Assembly (NCBI GenBank): GCA_903944085.1
Contig: CAJAQO010000213.1
Coordinates: 1 to 59,667 of the forward strand
Reading direction: 5' to 3'
Source: an uncultured Verrucomicrobia subdivision 3 bacterium
GTDB lineage: Bacteria > Verrucomicrobiota > Verrucomicrobiia > Limisphaerales > UBA11358
DNA: 59,667 nucleotides
Shown here: positions 35,114 through 45,438 of the stretch, piece after piece
Layout of the letters: every line of letters starts with the position of its first letter
How positions within the stretch are numbered: the first letter of the stretch is position 1
Translations under genes and position numbers: made by a program
The notes under the pieces: generated by a model
The model's input: the letters and a program-made list of their open reading frames with translations, nothing else
The model's database searches: none
What the model was told of the DNA's origin: nothing

Positions 35114-37534
35114 TTACTTCTTCATCACCTGGAGGTGATCATTCAATTGAATGGTTTTTCCGCTGTCCATTTCAATAATGCTTTCGCTGTTTTCATAATT
35201 GACGCGGCACGGTCCGGCGCGTTTGGATGAAATTTTCGCCGTGACCAGCCGTCCATTTTTCCACGTCAGGCTGACTTCGAAACCGCCCCGCGCGCACAGG
35301 CCGGTGACCGTCCCGTCTTTCCATGCATCCGGCAAAGCTGGCAGCAAATGGATGGTGCCGTTTTCACTTTGAACCAACATTTCAGCAATCGCCGCCGTGG
35401 TTCCGAAGTTGCCATCAATTTGAAATGGCGGGCAGGTGTCGAACAAATTCGGGTAAACGCCGCCGCCGCCGTCATAGCGAAGGTCCATGCCAAAGGCTGG
35501 GTTGAGGGCTTTCCGCACCAACTGCCAGGCGTGATTGCCGTCGCCCAGACGCGCCCACAGCGCCGCCTTGTAGGCCTGCGACCAACCCACGCCGTCGTCA
35601 CCGCGCACTTCCAACGATTTGCACGCTGCCTTGGCCAGGTCCGGCGTGGTGTAAGCGGAAATTTCGTCGCCGGGATACAGTCCCCACAAGTGTGACACAT
35701 GCCGGTGATGCGGTTCAGCTTCCTGATATTCTTCCAGCCATTCCATGATCCGTCCGTCCGAGCCAATTTGCGTCGGTGCAAGGCGTGCGCGTTTTGCGAT
35801 TAATTCATTGCGGAAATTTTTATCCACGCCGAGCACTTGCGATGAGTCAATGCACGCGGTAAACAAATACCGCACGAGTTGCTGCATCATGGCCGGCCCC
35901 ATGCAAATGGCCGCCTCTTGGCCGTTCACCAATTTGAAATGATTTTCCGGCGAGCCTGCGGGAGCAAGCACCAGCCACTGATGCGTCGGTTCTTCAATCA
36001 ACAGGTCGGCATAAAACTGCGCCGCGCCTTTTAAGACGGGATAGGCTCCGCTGAGAAATTCGCGGTCATGCGTGAACAAATAGTGATCATAAAGATGCTG
36101 GCACAACCAGCCTGAGCCGCACATGGCCGAACCCCAGCTCGCGGATTCGCCGGGCGAAGTGAAGCCCCATGGATTGGTGATGACATGCGCCACCCAGCCG
36201 CGCGCGCCATAATAAGCTTTCGCAGTTTTTGCACCCGGTTCCTGTAGCGATTCAGTGAGCGCGAACAGCGGTTGCGTGAGGTCGGACAAGTTGCACACTT
36301 CCGCCGGCCAGTAATTCATCTGCACGTTCACATCTAAGTGCCAGTCGCCGGTCCACGGCGTGTGGATTTCCTCCGCCCAGATGCCCTGCAAGTTCGGCGG
36401 CAATCCGCCGGGGCGCGATGAAGAAATGAGCAGATAACGACCAAAATTAAAATATAGCGCCGCTAAATTCGGATCGCCGCCGTGTTCATTCGCCCAAATG
36501 ATGCGCTGTGGTGTCGGCAGCTTCGCCACGGTATTGTCCGCCGGTTCGAGGTGAAGCGCGACACGTTGAAAATATTTCTGATAATCCGCCACGTGGGCGG
36601 CAAGCAACTTACGAAACGATTTTTTGGACGTGCGATTTAAGTCGGCGAGCGTAGCAGATTGTGGATCGTCCAACTGTCGGCCAGCGAAGCCATGATAATC
36701 GGTGCCGGCGGAAATCAACAGCAGCGCTTCGTCCGCGCCAGTGATCTGCAAGGAATTTCCATTTGCAGTTACTTTGCCGCCGTGATTTAGCACCCGGACA
36801 CGAGTGGCGTATTTGAGTCCCTTGCCATTTGTGCCATTGTCGAGCTGGCCGGTCATGAGCAATTCATTGGCCGCGGCCATCGCCGTCTCGAAACGTTCCG
36901 GACGATCCAGTTTGAGGCCAAAGGAAATTTGCCCGGACCGGTTGGCCGCGAGGCGCAGCACCATCACTTCATCGGGTTTGCTGGAAAACATTTCGCGCGT
37001 GAACGTCACACCGCCGCGCGTGAACTGCATCCGCGCCACGGCATCGTTGAGGTTCAATTCGCGGCGGTAATTTTCTACCGGCGCATTGGAGGCGGATGAA
37101 AACGTAAGATGCAAATTGCCCAGAACCTGATAGCAGCCATATTGGCCGTCGCCAGAACCGCCGCTGGAGCCGGGCCCCTTGCAGGTGAAATTCGCATTCA
37201 CCAACGCCTCGGCTTCGGCATTTTTTCCTGCGAGTAGCAGGCGGCGGATTTCCGGTAAAAATTTATAGGCGTCCGGCCGGTCGGCATCTTGCGGCGAGCC
37301 GGACCATACGGAGCTTTCGTTGAGCACGAGCCGCTCTTCATTCACGCCGCCAAACATCATCGCCCCCAACCGCCCGTTTCCCAGCGGCGACGACTCCGTG
37401 AAATTCTTTGCCGGCGCGGCGAACCAAATTGCGGTTTCGGGCGAAGCGCTTTTAAGTTCCGCACCTTGCAGCGCCAAGGCGGTCGCGATAATCAAAATGA
37501 AGGTGACTACGAAAAAATGAAATTTATGATTCAT
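35114..37534 (-). CDS. Secreted glycoside hydrolase family 95 (alpha-L-fucosidase type)
   Basis: The 806-residue protein has a signal peptide (about 1-24). The N-terminal beta domain contains [25 protein letters not shown], the opening hallmark of GH95, followed by the (alpha/alpha)6 barrel. Conserved catalytic-region motifs are [13 protein letters not shown] (paired Asn) and [16 protein letters not shown] (Asp), which match the residues used by characterised 1,2-alpha-L-fucosidases. Some GH95 enzymes are instead alpha-L-galactosidases, so the exact sugar is open. It follows the GH97 gene by eight bases and is the last gene of the minus-strand carbohydrate locus. Confidence 0.9.
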   Translation of the reverse strand: MNHKFHFFVVTFILIIATALALQGAELKSASPETAIWFAAPAKNFTESSPLGNGRLGAMMFGGVNEERLVLNESSVWSGSPQDADRPDAYKFLPEIRRLLLAGKNAEAEALVNANFTCKGPGSSGGSGDGQYGCYQVLGNLHLTFSSASNAPVENYRRELNLNDAVARMQFTRGGVTFTREMFSSKPDEVMVLRLAANRSGQISFGLKLDRPERFETAMAAANELLMTGQLDNGTNGKGLKYATRVRVLNHGGKVTANGNSLQITGADEALLLISAGTDYHGFAGRQLDDPQSATLADLNRTSKKSFRKLLAAHVADYQKYFQRVALHLEPADNTVAKLPTPQRIIWANEHGGDPNLAALYFNFGRYLLISSSRPGGLPPNLQGIWAEEIHTPWTGDWHLDVNVQMNYWPAEVCNLSDLTQPLFALTESLQEPGAKTAKAYYGARGWVAHVITNPWGFTSPGESASWGSAMCGSGWLCQHLYDHYLFTHDREFLSGAYPVLKGAAQFYADLLIEEPTHQWLVLAPAGSPENHFKLVNGQEAAICMGPAMMQQLVRYLFTACIDSSQVLGVDKNFRNELIAKRARLAPTQIGSDGRIMEWLEEYQEAEPHHRHVSHLWGLYPGDEISAYTTPDLAKAACKSLEVRGDDGVGWSQAYKAALWARLGDGNHAWQLVRKALNPAFGMDLRYDGGGGVYPNLFDTCPPFQIDGNFGTTAAIAEMLVQSENGTIHLLPALPDAWKDGTVTGLCARGGFEVSLTWKNGRLVTAKISSKRAGPCRVNYENSESIIEMDSGKTIQLNDHLQVMKK

Positions 37535-37542
37535 GTTGGTGG

Positions 37543-39477
37543 TTAGTAGCGGTCAAGTCGCAGAATAAATCCGCCGCGCGCCGGGATTTCATGCTTCCAA
37601 TTGGTGAGCTTATCCAATGGCGCAGCGGCAACCTGCATGTTGGCATCCTGTCCTTCGATGGCGGCGAGCCGTCTGGCGAATTTTTTGAATGGTGATAGAT
37701 CCAAAGTGATTGTTTGCGGCGAGTCTGTTCCGCTGATGCCGGCGATAAACCAACTGTTTCCGGCGCGGCGGGCGAAGATGGCCAGTTGTCCGGGCTCGGC
37801 AGCCAGACAGCGGGTTTCGTCCCAACGGGCGGGAGCGTCGCGAAAGATTTTCAGGACTTCGGGCGGCAGCGATTCAAAAAATTCCGGTTGGTCGGCGTAA
37901 TGAACGATGCCGGAAGTGAAAATCAGCGCGGCGGCGAGCTGATGGGCGGCGGTCGTGGTGCGGGCAAATCTCTTCGGTGAACACGCAACGGGGGTGAGGT
38001 CCATCGGGCCGACCGCATTGCGCGTGAACGGCAGAACCGTGTCGAGTTCCGCCGCCTTTTGCGTGTAACGCGGCTCATAAAAATAAGATTCGCTTCCGAG
38101 CACGGCTTCGCAGGCCAGAAAGTTTGGCCAGGTGCGCTGCCAGCCACGCGGGATCGTGCAGCCGTGCAAGTTGACTGTTATTTTGCGCGCCGCTGCATCA
38201 CGCATCAAGGCTTGCTGCGCCGCGATGGCTTCCTGGCGGTCGGAGCACCAAAAATCAACCTTCACGCCGCGCACACCGGCATCGGCCATTTGGTCTAATT
38301 TTGCCGTGCGTTTTGCCGCTTCATAAAAATCCGCGGCATAATTCCAGGCCAGGGGGACGACTCCCTGTGATTGGGCATGATCAGCGATGGGCTTCAATCC
38401 GGGCGTCCACCAACCGGCGTCAAACAAAGTATATTCCCAGCCCATTTTGGCGGCAAAATCAGTGAATTCATTGAATCGCTTCGCCGTGGCCGGCTCATCG
38501 GGATAAGACCACCAAGCCCAGGAAGCACGGCCTGGCTTGATCCAAGACGTGTCTGTGATCCGTGACGGCGGTGCCAAATCAGTCACCAAGCTTTCCAACG
38601 CGATGTCACCGGCAGTTGCACCCAAAACGATCACGCGCCAAGGCATCGTCCATGGCAGCGTGAAGCGCGGCTGCGGACCAAATTTGTTCGTGTAGCCGCG
38701 CGTGGCTTCATCAAACAATGGAAACACCACGTGATACAAACCGCCGGAAGAATCGGGCGCGAGATGGCAGGCGCAATACGATTCGTCCGTGCCGGATTCG
38801 GTCAACAGCACCCACGTGGAAACCGATGGCAAATGGAACAATGCCGGGAACGCCCAGCCCTTGGCTTTTTGCCGCGAATCGGGCGGCGGATCGCCGGGGC
38901 TGACGTGAAAATAAAAATCTTCGTAAGCCGGCGTGTAAGGTCCGGCGGCATGATACGGCTGAAGCCAGCCGCGCGCGTTTTGCGGAATCGTGAAACCGGT
39001 CAATTCGGCGTCAATGACCCGGACCACAGCATTGGTTTGCGGAAAGCGATAGCGAAAGGCAACGCCTTCGGCGCTGGCAGCAAGGTCAACCGCCAGCGCG
39101 ACGCCGTTTGTATTCCGAAAGTTCAGCGTGCGAAAGTTGACGAGATGATTTACTTCCGGTTGCGGGCCGGTGAATAACTGATATTTCTCGCGCTGAATTT
39201 TTGGCCTGTCCGCGCGATCAAAAGTCAGGTTGGCGGAAAAGTCTGCGTCAGCGCGGCGCAAACCGAGCGGAGACGCCGGGAGCACAATTTGTCCCGCACG
39301 AAAAACCTGGTAACTCAACCGGCCTTGGTCGAGCGTCACGGAAATGCTGCAACGGCGATCAGGCGATTGCAACGACCACGCACCTGAGTCAGTCGCCGCT
39401 TCGGCAATTCCCAACGAAGCGATCAGCCAAGTCAGGGCCAGGCAAAACCTCTGGCGTATTTCAAGCTTTGCGCGCAT
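37543..39477 (-). CDS. Secreted glycoside hydrolase family 97
   Basis: The protein of 644 residues has a signal peptide after [10 protein letters not shown] (cleaved near IAEA). The N-terminal beta-sandwich begins [14 protein letters not shown], followed by a TIM barrel with [22 protein letters not shown] and a calcium-site Glu region. VKVDFW places an Asp where retaining GH97 enzymes (alpha-galactosidase type) have their nucleophile; inverting SusB-type enzymes lack it. I infer a retaining alpha-galactosidase, but the specificity is not proven. The start at 39477 is chosen because the 40 extra upstream codons carry no signal. GH95 follows eight bases downstream. Confidence 0.9.
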   Translation of the reverse strand: MRAKLEIRQRFCLALTWLIASLGIAEAATDSGAWSLQSPDRRCSISVTLDQGRLSYQVFRAGQIVLPASPLGLRRADADFSANLTFDRADRPKIQREKYQLFTGPQPEVNHLVNFRTLNFRNTNGVALAVDLAASAEGVAFRYRFPQTNAVVRVIDAELTGFTIPQNARGWLQPYHAAGPYTPAYEDFYFHVSPGDPPPDSRQKAKGWAFPALFHLPSVSTWVLLTESGTDESYCACHLAPDSSGGLYHVVFPLFDEATRGYTNKFGPQPRFTLPWTMPWRVIVLGATAGDIALESLVTDLAPPSRITDTSWIKPGRASWAWWSYPDEPATAKRFNEFTDFAAKMGWEYTLFDAGWWTPGLKPIADHAQSQGVVPLAWNYAADFYEAAKRTAKLDQMADAGVRGVKVDFWCSDRQEAIAAQQALMRDAAARKITVNLHGCTIPRGWQRTWPNFLACEAVLGSESYFYEPRYTQKAAELDTVLPFTRNAVGPMDLTPVACSPKRFARTTTAAHQLAAALIFTSGIVHYADQPEFFESLPPEVLKIFRDAPARWDETRCLAAEPGQLAIFARRAGNSWFIAGISGTDSPQTITLDLSPFKKFARRLAAIEGQDANMQVAAAPLDKLTNWKHEIPARGGFILRLDRY

Positions 39478-39593
39478 TTCAAATAATATTATACAAACTG
39501 CGATTCGCTGTCCGGAAGCAATTCTCTCGCGGAACACTCGGAAAAGTTTCGAGTCAACTCGAACGGTCCGAAGTTTGTCTGGCTGCAACCTGA

Positions 39594-41741
39594 TCATTCT
39601 GTCAGTTCAACGACGCTGGCTTCGACGGCTTTTGAACACGACGGCATAACGCCTTCGCGCATCAACTCCTCACCGGTGAAGGTCTTTCCCTCCTGCGGAA
39701 TAGTTTCACGACTAGGCGCGGGATTTAATTCGTGAACGGTGTAGTGTTGGTCGGGATCCAAACCTTGCGGAAACGCCGGCCGATTCGCGCCATCTTTCAA
39801 TTGAAACGCAAACACAACCGCGCGATGGCGGTCCGGCGACACGAAATTCAGCGCTCCGCGAAAATTCTCGTGCGGATCTTCCAGACGATAAAGCTCGCCC
39901 AGTTGGGTGACATCGCGGATTTGTTTGTAAGCGTTGATGGCACCGGCACAAATCGCCTTGTCTTGAGCGGACAATTTCGTCAGATCGAGATCCATGCCAA
40001 ACCGGGCGCTCATCGCCACCGCACAAGCGAAGTGCATCGGGCGATTGCCCCAGTGTGTCACGTGGCTGGCCAATGCCATCACGGGGAAGAAATACGAATA
40101 ATCCCACTGCATCGGCACGCGCAACGTCGGGTCGGTGTTGTCGCTCGGCCAAAATTCATGGAAATATTTCAGCGCGCCATAATCCGCGCGACCACCGCCG
40201 CCGGAACAAAGCATTAGCTCCGTGTTCGGGAAGGCTTTCGCAGTTTTGTCCATCAGCGCATAAAGCGCGTTGACATAGTCCACCCACAATTCGGATTGCC
40301 GTGACGGCGCGAGATAGGGCGAACCCGGCTGGGTAAGATAGCGATTACAATCCCACTTGGCGTAAGTAATGTTCGGCACGCTGAGAATATTTTGAATCAC
40401 GTTCCACTCAAATTTCTGAACGGCGGGACGGGTGAGGTCGAGCACCAGTTGATTGCGCTGCAACTCCAATTCGCGTTTGGGCTGGCGGATGGCCCAATCC
40501 GGATGCGCGTCAAACAACTCGCTCCTGGGATTCACCATTTCGGGCTCCATCCAGATGCCAAAGCGCAGGCCGCGCTTCACGGCCTCGGAGGCGAGCGGTG
40601 CCAGGCCATCCGGAAGGCGCTGGCGATTGGGCTGCCAGTCACCGAGGCCGGCGTGGTCATCCACGCGCGGATATTTGTTGCCAAACCAGCCGTCGTCGAG
40701 CAGAAACAGTTCCGTGCCGATTTTCTTGGCGGGATCGTAAAGGCTGACGATGCGCTTGAAATCAAAGTCGAAACCCGTCGCTTCCCAATTATTTAGCAAC
40801 ACCTGCCGGGGCGTGTGGCCGTCGCGCAGGCCGAACTCGCGCGCCCAACGGTGAAATTTCCGGCTCATGTCGCCGAGCCCGTTGGTGCTCCAAACCCAAA
40901 GCATCGTGGGCGTGACAAAAATCTTACCCGCCGGCAACGAAATCGCTGATTCAAATGGATTGATTCCAGTCAAGGCACGCACGCCCTGACCGTAGTTGTC
41001 AAATTCACATTGAAAACTTCCAGACCAGGCCAGCGAGCCGGCCAGCACTACCGCGTTGGTTTCATTTGCTGCACCGCCCAGCGACAAAATGAATGATGGA
41101 TTGCGAAATTGTGATGCTCGCACGCCCAGCTTGGAATCGAGGACCTTGGTGCCCGGCGTGATTTTTTCCGTGATGGGCGATAACATTTCCTTCGCCCAAT
41201 CACCGAAGAAATGCGTCAAATACACATCGCCGCCAAGCAACAGGGATGATGATTCCACTCGCTGTAGTGTGACCGCGCCTTTCTCCGCGTGATTCAGTTC
41301 GATCCACTGTTCAACAACATCTTCATCGTGGTGCGTGTTAAAACAAAGCGTGACGTCGAACGGATAAGCTGGATCGTGCAGGCGGATGCGGGTTGCGGTA
41401 ATGTCAGCGGTTTCATTGGACTGTGTCAGGCTGTCAAACACCAGCGCCGTCGAAGTGTTGCCATCGGCGTGCGTCACTTGCAAGGCGGGTTCCCACACAT
41501 AACCATCGCCGGCCTGTGGATAAAACTCGTCGTCGCGCGCCGGCTTTGATCCGCTGGGTCCCGCGCTGATGGGTTGCTGGTAAAGGCGGCCATCTGTGCC
41601 CACTTGAAGCGTGATGGTGAGGCTTTTGGTTTTGATGGCAAATGTCTCGCGCACTGGCACCGGGGCAGGTTCAGCCGTTGAATAGTCTTGAAACCCGGCA
41701 ATCAACAGCAGTGTGACAGAAAGAGTAAGTAAGAATTTCAT
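39594..41741 (-). CDS. Secreted glycoside hydrolase family 36 alpha-galactosidase
   Basis: The 715-residue protein has a signal peptide (about 1-23), an N-terminal beta-sandwich, a TIM barrel and a C-terminal beta domain. The nucleophile Asp is in YAKWDCNRYL and the acid/base Asp in PSDNTDPTLR; LLDDGWFG and GIWMEPEMVN are further GH36/melibiase hallmarks. It would remove terminal alpha-1,6-galactose from galactomannan, raffinose-type sugars or glycans. It is the first of three hydrolase genes (GH36, GH97, GH95) on this strand, likely one transcript. Confidence 0.95.
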   Translation of the reverse strand: MKFLLTLSVTLLLIAGFQDYSTAEPAPVPVRETFAIKTKSLTITLQVGTDGRLYQQPISAGPSGSKPARDDEFYPQAGDGYVWEPALQVTHADGNTSTALVFDSLTQSNETADITATRIRLHDPAYPFDVTLCFNTHHDEDVVEQWIELNHAEKGAVTLQRVESSSLLLGGDVYLTHFFGDWAKEMLSPITEKITPGTKVLDSKLGVRASQFRNPSFILSLGGAANETNAVVLAGSLAWSGSFQCEFDNYGQGVRALTGINPFESAISLPAGKIFVTPTMLWVWSTNGLGDMSRKFHRWAREFGLRDGHTPRQVLLNNWEATGFDFDFKRIVSLYDPAKKIGTELFLLDDGWFGNKYPRVDDHAGLGDWQPNRQRLPDGLAPLASEAVKRGLRFGIWMEPEMVNPRSELFDAHPDWAIRQPKRELELQRNQLVLDLTRPAVQKFEWNVIQNILSVPNITYAKWDCNRYLTQPGSPYLAPSRQSELWVDYVNALYALMDKTAKAFPNTELMLCSGGGGRADYGALKYFHEFWPSDNTDPTLRVPMQWDYSYFFPVMALASHVTHWGNRPMHFACAVAMSARFGMDLDLTKLSAQDKAICAGAINAYKQIRDVTQLGELYRLEDPHENFRGALNFVSPDRHRAVVFAFQLKDGANRPAFPQGLDPDQHYTVHELNPAPSRETIPQEGKTFTGEELMREGVMPSCSKAVEASVVELTE

Positions 41742-42003
41742 GTTTACGTCAGCAGTCAGAAAAAGGGTTGCGGCTTCAAAGCTTTGGCAATCTTATGGGC
41801 GACCTGTGCCGTTTGCAACGCGTTACCGCTGTCATTGAAACGAAATTTGTCGCTGTAACGATTTGGCCATGATGATGAATCCCGATTGGCGGCTGAAAAG
41901 CCGTCGCTATTTCGGTGCTTAATTGCGGAAGACTCCGAGATAACTTGCTCCTTTTGGGCGGGGCGGATTTTGGCCCGCCCCGCCGAGATTGATCCCCACC
42001 GCG
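41742..42003 (-). terminator. Intergenic region with a GC-rich hairpin after the LamG gene
   Basis: Arms at 41957-41966 (GGCGGGGCGG) and 41975-41984 (CCGCCCCGCC) form a strong stem about 20 bases beyond the stop of the LamG/beta-strand protein. There is no T-run on the minus strand, so termination may be partial. The rest of these 262 bases must contain the GH36 promoter. An 83-residue frame here is not convincing. Confidence 0.5.
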
Positions 42004-45000
42004 TCACTGTTTAATACGGTAATATTTTTGTTTTGTTCCAGTGGTGACCGAGTTGGTCACACTAAAGTTGCCACTGCTGTCATAACTGTTTGTGGACCAA
42101 ACTACCCAGTTCGTCAACGGCGTGAGAAGGTTGGTCGCCGTGAGCACGTAGAACGTGCCGCTGGCGCTTCCGCCGCTTCCGCTCACAATGATGTTTCCAC
42201 TGGAAACCACAATGTTCGTGAAGACCGGAATGGAAACCACACCCAGCACACCGCTGCCTAATTGACTCGTATCCCATCCCAAACCGGCGCCCGGCGTGGT
42301 CGGAGTAATGCCTGCAAAGCTGCCCGAAATCGAGCTGCCTGCGGTGAAGAGCTGGAACGTGTCGCCCGCCGCCATCGGCGCGCCGCTGATATTGGCCAAA
42401 GCAAGGTTGCCGCCGTAGGTCAAGTTTCCGCCGGCTTGCACGCTGTCATTCGCGCCCGACCCATTCAGCTTGAGCACCGTTGTTCCATTCAACGTAATGT
42501 TGCCTGTGGCCGTGATGGCGCCGGTCTGATTGGCGCCCGAATTGATGCCGATCGTTATGTTCGTGCCGGCAGGCGCAATGGTGGCTCCGGCTGATTCAAT
42601 CAAGTTGCCGGTCACCGCACCGATACCGCCCAGCGCCTGGCCGGAGGTGAGTGTGAGCGTAGAGTCTGAACGGCCGCTGGCGTCCACACGCGTGGAATTA
42701 GGATTGTTGCCGCCGAAGAAGATCAGCGCGCTTTGAGCGATGGAACCGTTGCCTTCCAGCGCCAGGGTCAGTCCGCTTCCGATGACCGTCGGGCCGCTAT
42801 AAATATTGGCCGCAGTAAACACCAACAAATGATTATAACTATCCCAGACAAAGCCACCGGGACCATTGATGACATTCGTTAGGGTAACGTTTCCGTCACC
42901 AATTGATAAGTGCGTCACACCATTGAAAGTAACCTTGCCTCCGAGGTTAACACCGGTCTCGCTTCCACCATTGACATTGAAGAAATACCAAGTGACGCCG
43001 GTATCCAATATCAACGACGTAGCCAATTGATAATCACCGGTGCCATTATAGGGACGATAACCGAACGAGGAGCCGCCCGGCACATGTATGATCTTGGCAT
43101 AGCCATTGTCCTGACCATTGCCATTGCCTTGAAGTTGCAGGGTGACATTCCCATGAAGCGTAATCGTATTGGTGGGATCACCCAGACTGTTTCCCATGCC
43201 GAGCAAAACCCAGTAGTTGCCGGAAGCAAGGGTATAGTCGATGTTTCCAAGATTTGTGTCAATGGTAACCGAATGCCACTCGCTATAGCCACCTTGAAGG
43301 CAGGTAAGATTATAATTTTTGCCGCCGGTGCCAATGGTTGTCAATAATCCTTCCTGCCCCAAATCCCACCGCCCGCTGCCACCAATAGTTGCATCTCCAG
43401 CCAGCGTCAATGACCGGAACAAACCACCATTGGGAGCACCATCGTGATAGATGTCGTTGCCGACGCTCTGTAGTGCGCCGAGGCCGCCTACGCCCGACCC
43501 GGAAATTGTAATCGCCCTGGTGCTGATACCGCTATTGCCTCCAGGATAACTACCGGAAGCGTTCACAGCCAGCGTGGCACCGTTGGTCACGACGATGGGC
43601 GCGCCACTGCCCGAACCCAGAGAAGTTGCCGTTCCTGCGAGCGGTTCATCCATTTTGACGGTCCCACCGCTGATGGTCACCGGGCCGGTAAAATTATTGG
43701 CACCAGATATTTCCAAAGTGCTGCCGCCGTTCTTGATCAGGCTGCCCGAACCGCCGATGGTGCCGCCGGTAATGGAGAAATTATTGTTGGTTGAATTGAC
43801 CGTGATGAGACTCGGGAACACCGTGCCGCTCACGTTTAACGAGGTTGGCACGCCAGCCGTGTCGTTAAACAATACCGTATCGCCTGAATTAAACACCGTC
43901 GCCGAACTGTTAGCCAAGTTGACCCAGTTCGGAGAAGTTGCGGTGTCCCATACACCGCTGTTGGCGTTCGCACTCCATTGCAGATTGTGCGGCGTGGCAA
44001 CCGTGACACTGGCGGAAGCGCTGTTGGTCGTGCCATTGGCATTGCCGACCACCACGCTATAATTGCCGGCGTCACCCGGCTGCAAATTGGACAACACCAG
44101 CGTGGAGTTGGTCTTTCCGGTCAACGGGCTGCCGCCCTTGAACCATAGGTTGGTGGTGGGGAGCGCGCTAAGGACTCCCACACTAAAAGTGACCGAGCCA
44201 CCCACATAACTGGGTTGCGACTGGGGTTGAGCCGTGATCAAAGGAATGGCGTTGTTTGCTGGAACGCCTAAGTAGCCAGCGATGTAGTGGTTCAATACTT
44301 GGGCAGCGGTTAGTCCTTGACTATATATCGCGACCTGGCTGATGTTGCCTTTGAAATGGCGGCTATTGCCAGCCGACGTGCCGTTGCCAATTGCCCAGGG
44401 ATCGGAGAAGCTGATCGCCCCCACGGAGTCCGATTTGCTCTGTATCAGAACGCCATTGATATACAAGCTGGTGGTGGTGCCGTCGTTGGCCAAAACCACG
44501 TGTGTCCAGTTAGTCGTCTGTTGCCCGCCGGTAATCTGGGAATTGCCAAGATTCATATCGTAAAACGCCCCATACGGCCCGTCCACGCGTATGTAACTTT
44601 CCTGATAAGTGCTGGAGTCATATCCCTTGGCGATGATGTCACCAAAGGACGTGGAATCCGCCGGCTGCACCCAGACCTCCAACGTCGCCGCGCCACTGAG
44701 GCTCGTCAGGCTGGCCGCCGGGCTCAAATCCACGGAGGTAGCTGTTCCGTCGAAATTAATCGAGTTGGTGATGAAGGCGGAAGGGCCGGCCGCATTGTTG
44801 ATTCCAGAAGTAATGTTCACATAGCTGCCGTCGTTGCTATTGCCAGAGACATCGGTTGCCGTGCCACTCGTGTCCACGCTAAGATCCAGGGGGTAAAAAG
44901 CGAGCGGCGTGTCAGCCAATACCGTGCTCCGGTAATCGGCAAGCACGCACTGGGTGCTGGTTAGCCAAGCGGCGGCCGCAGTTGCAGCCCAGCTTAACAG

Positions 45001-45027
45001 CTGGTTCTTGGAGTTTGATGGCTTCAT
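42004..45027 (-). CDS. Large surface protein: LamG, Ig-like and autotransporter-type beta-strand repeats
   Basis: The 1007-residue protein has a signal peptide (about 1-30), then a concanavalin-like LamG domain (about 40-255, with NFDGTATSVDL and WTHVVLANDG). An Ig-like domain follows (about 262-345: YVGGSVTFSVG...LQPGDAGNYSVVV), then about 600 residues of Gly/Asn/Ser/Thr-rich strands of the autotransporter-associated beta-strand type (GSGSLIKNGGSTLEISGANNF; GALTLT-like units). The end (VWSTNSYDSSGNF...KYYRIKQ) is a short terminal module seen on other secreted proteins of this group. There is no outer-membrane beta-barrel, so it is probably a cell-surface or extracellular glycan-binding protein. 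Its place between regulator and hydrolases suggests a role in substrate capture. Confidence 0.85.
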   Translation of the reverse strand: MKPSNSKNQLLSWAATAAAAWLTSTQCVLADYRSTVLADTPLAFYPLDLSVDTSGTATDVSGNSNDGSYVNITSGINNAAGPSAFITNSINFDGTATSVDLSPAASLTSLSGAATLEVWVQPADSTSFGDIIAKGYDSSTYQESYIRVDGPYGAFYDMNLGNSQITGGQQTTNWTHVVLANDGTTTSLYINGVLIQSKSDSVGAISFSDPWAIGNGTSAGNSRHFKGNISQVAIYSQGLTAAQVLNHYIAGYLGVPANNAIPLITAQPQSQPSYVGGSVTFSVGVLSALPTTNLWFKGGSPLTGKTNSTLVLSNLQPGDAGNYSVVVGNANGTTNSASASVTVATPHNLQWSANANSGVWDTATSPNWVNLANSSATVFNSGDTVLFNDTAGVPTSLNVSGTVFPSLITVNSTNNNFSITGGTIGGSGSLIKNGGSTLEISGANNFTGPVTISGGTVKMDEPLAGTATSLGSGSGAPIVVTNGATLAVNASGSYPGGNSGISTRAITISGSGVGGLGALQSVGNDIYHDGAPNGGLFRSLTLAGDATIGGSGRWDLGQEGLLTTIGTGGKNYNLTCLQGGYSEWHSVTIDTNLGNIDYTLASGNYWVLLGMGNSLGDPTNTITLHGNVTLQLQGNGNGQDNGYAKIIHVPGGSSFGYRPYNGTGDYQLATSLILDTGVTWYFFNVNGGSETGVNLGGKVTFNGVTHLSIGDGNVTLTNVINGPGGFVWDSYNHLLVFTAANIYSGPTVIGSGLTLALEGNGSIAQSALIFFGGNNPNSTRVDASGRSDSTLTLTSGQALGGIGAVTGNLIESAGATIAPAGTNITIGINSGANQTGAITATGNITLNGTTVLKLNGSGANDSVQAGGNLTYGGNLALANISGAPMAAGDTFQLFTAGSSISGSFAGITPTTPGAGLGWDTSQLGSGVLGVVSIPVFTNIVVSSGNIIVSGSGGSASGTFYVLTATNLLTPLTNWVVWSTNSYDSSGNFSVTNSVTTGTKQKYYRIKQ

Positions 45028-45438
45028 AATTTATTTGCAGTGGTTATTGTTAATTTTGATTGCTGGGGAAAAACAGGGTTTAGTCAAATTTGGGCCGACG
45101 CGCTGCGAGCAATTGACAGCTCGTCTTAGCGCTGATTGGAATGAAGGCACAGGTTAGATTTTTCGCATACCGCGTTCTGATTTGGAATGGACAAATTGCT
45201 GGTTCGCATGGAAAATTGACTGCTGGATTTCTGCAGAACACTTAATCATCGGTTATTTTTTAGGCGACACTATGTTTTATGGCACGAGGACACCAATTAA
45301 CTTTGAACGGATGCCATGTGTGATTTCGTCAGTAAAATACCGCAGCAATCAAAAGCTTCCAATGGCCTTTTTGGGAAAACTATTGACTTTTTTCGTCACC
45401 TGGTTGGGGCGGTGTTTTGAGTCTCCGCCAGGTATCGT
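45028..45438. promoter_or_regulatory. Upstream region of the LamG surface-protein gene
   Basis: These 411 AT-rich bases lie between the XylR-type regulator (ends 45439) and the LamG gene (starts 45027), both on the minus strand. They are the likely site of regulated transcription of the surface protein. A short palindrome, TTCTGCAGAA (45229-45238), is visible, and on the minus strand TTGACT occurs about 50 bases before the start codon without a good -10. I see no gene here. Confidence 0.4.

Noticed and set aside
41756-42007. 83-residue minus-strand ORF between the LamG protein and GH36
   Set aside because: It lies across a GC-rich hairpin, has no motif and occupies the expected promoter region.
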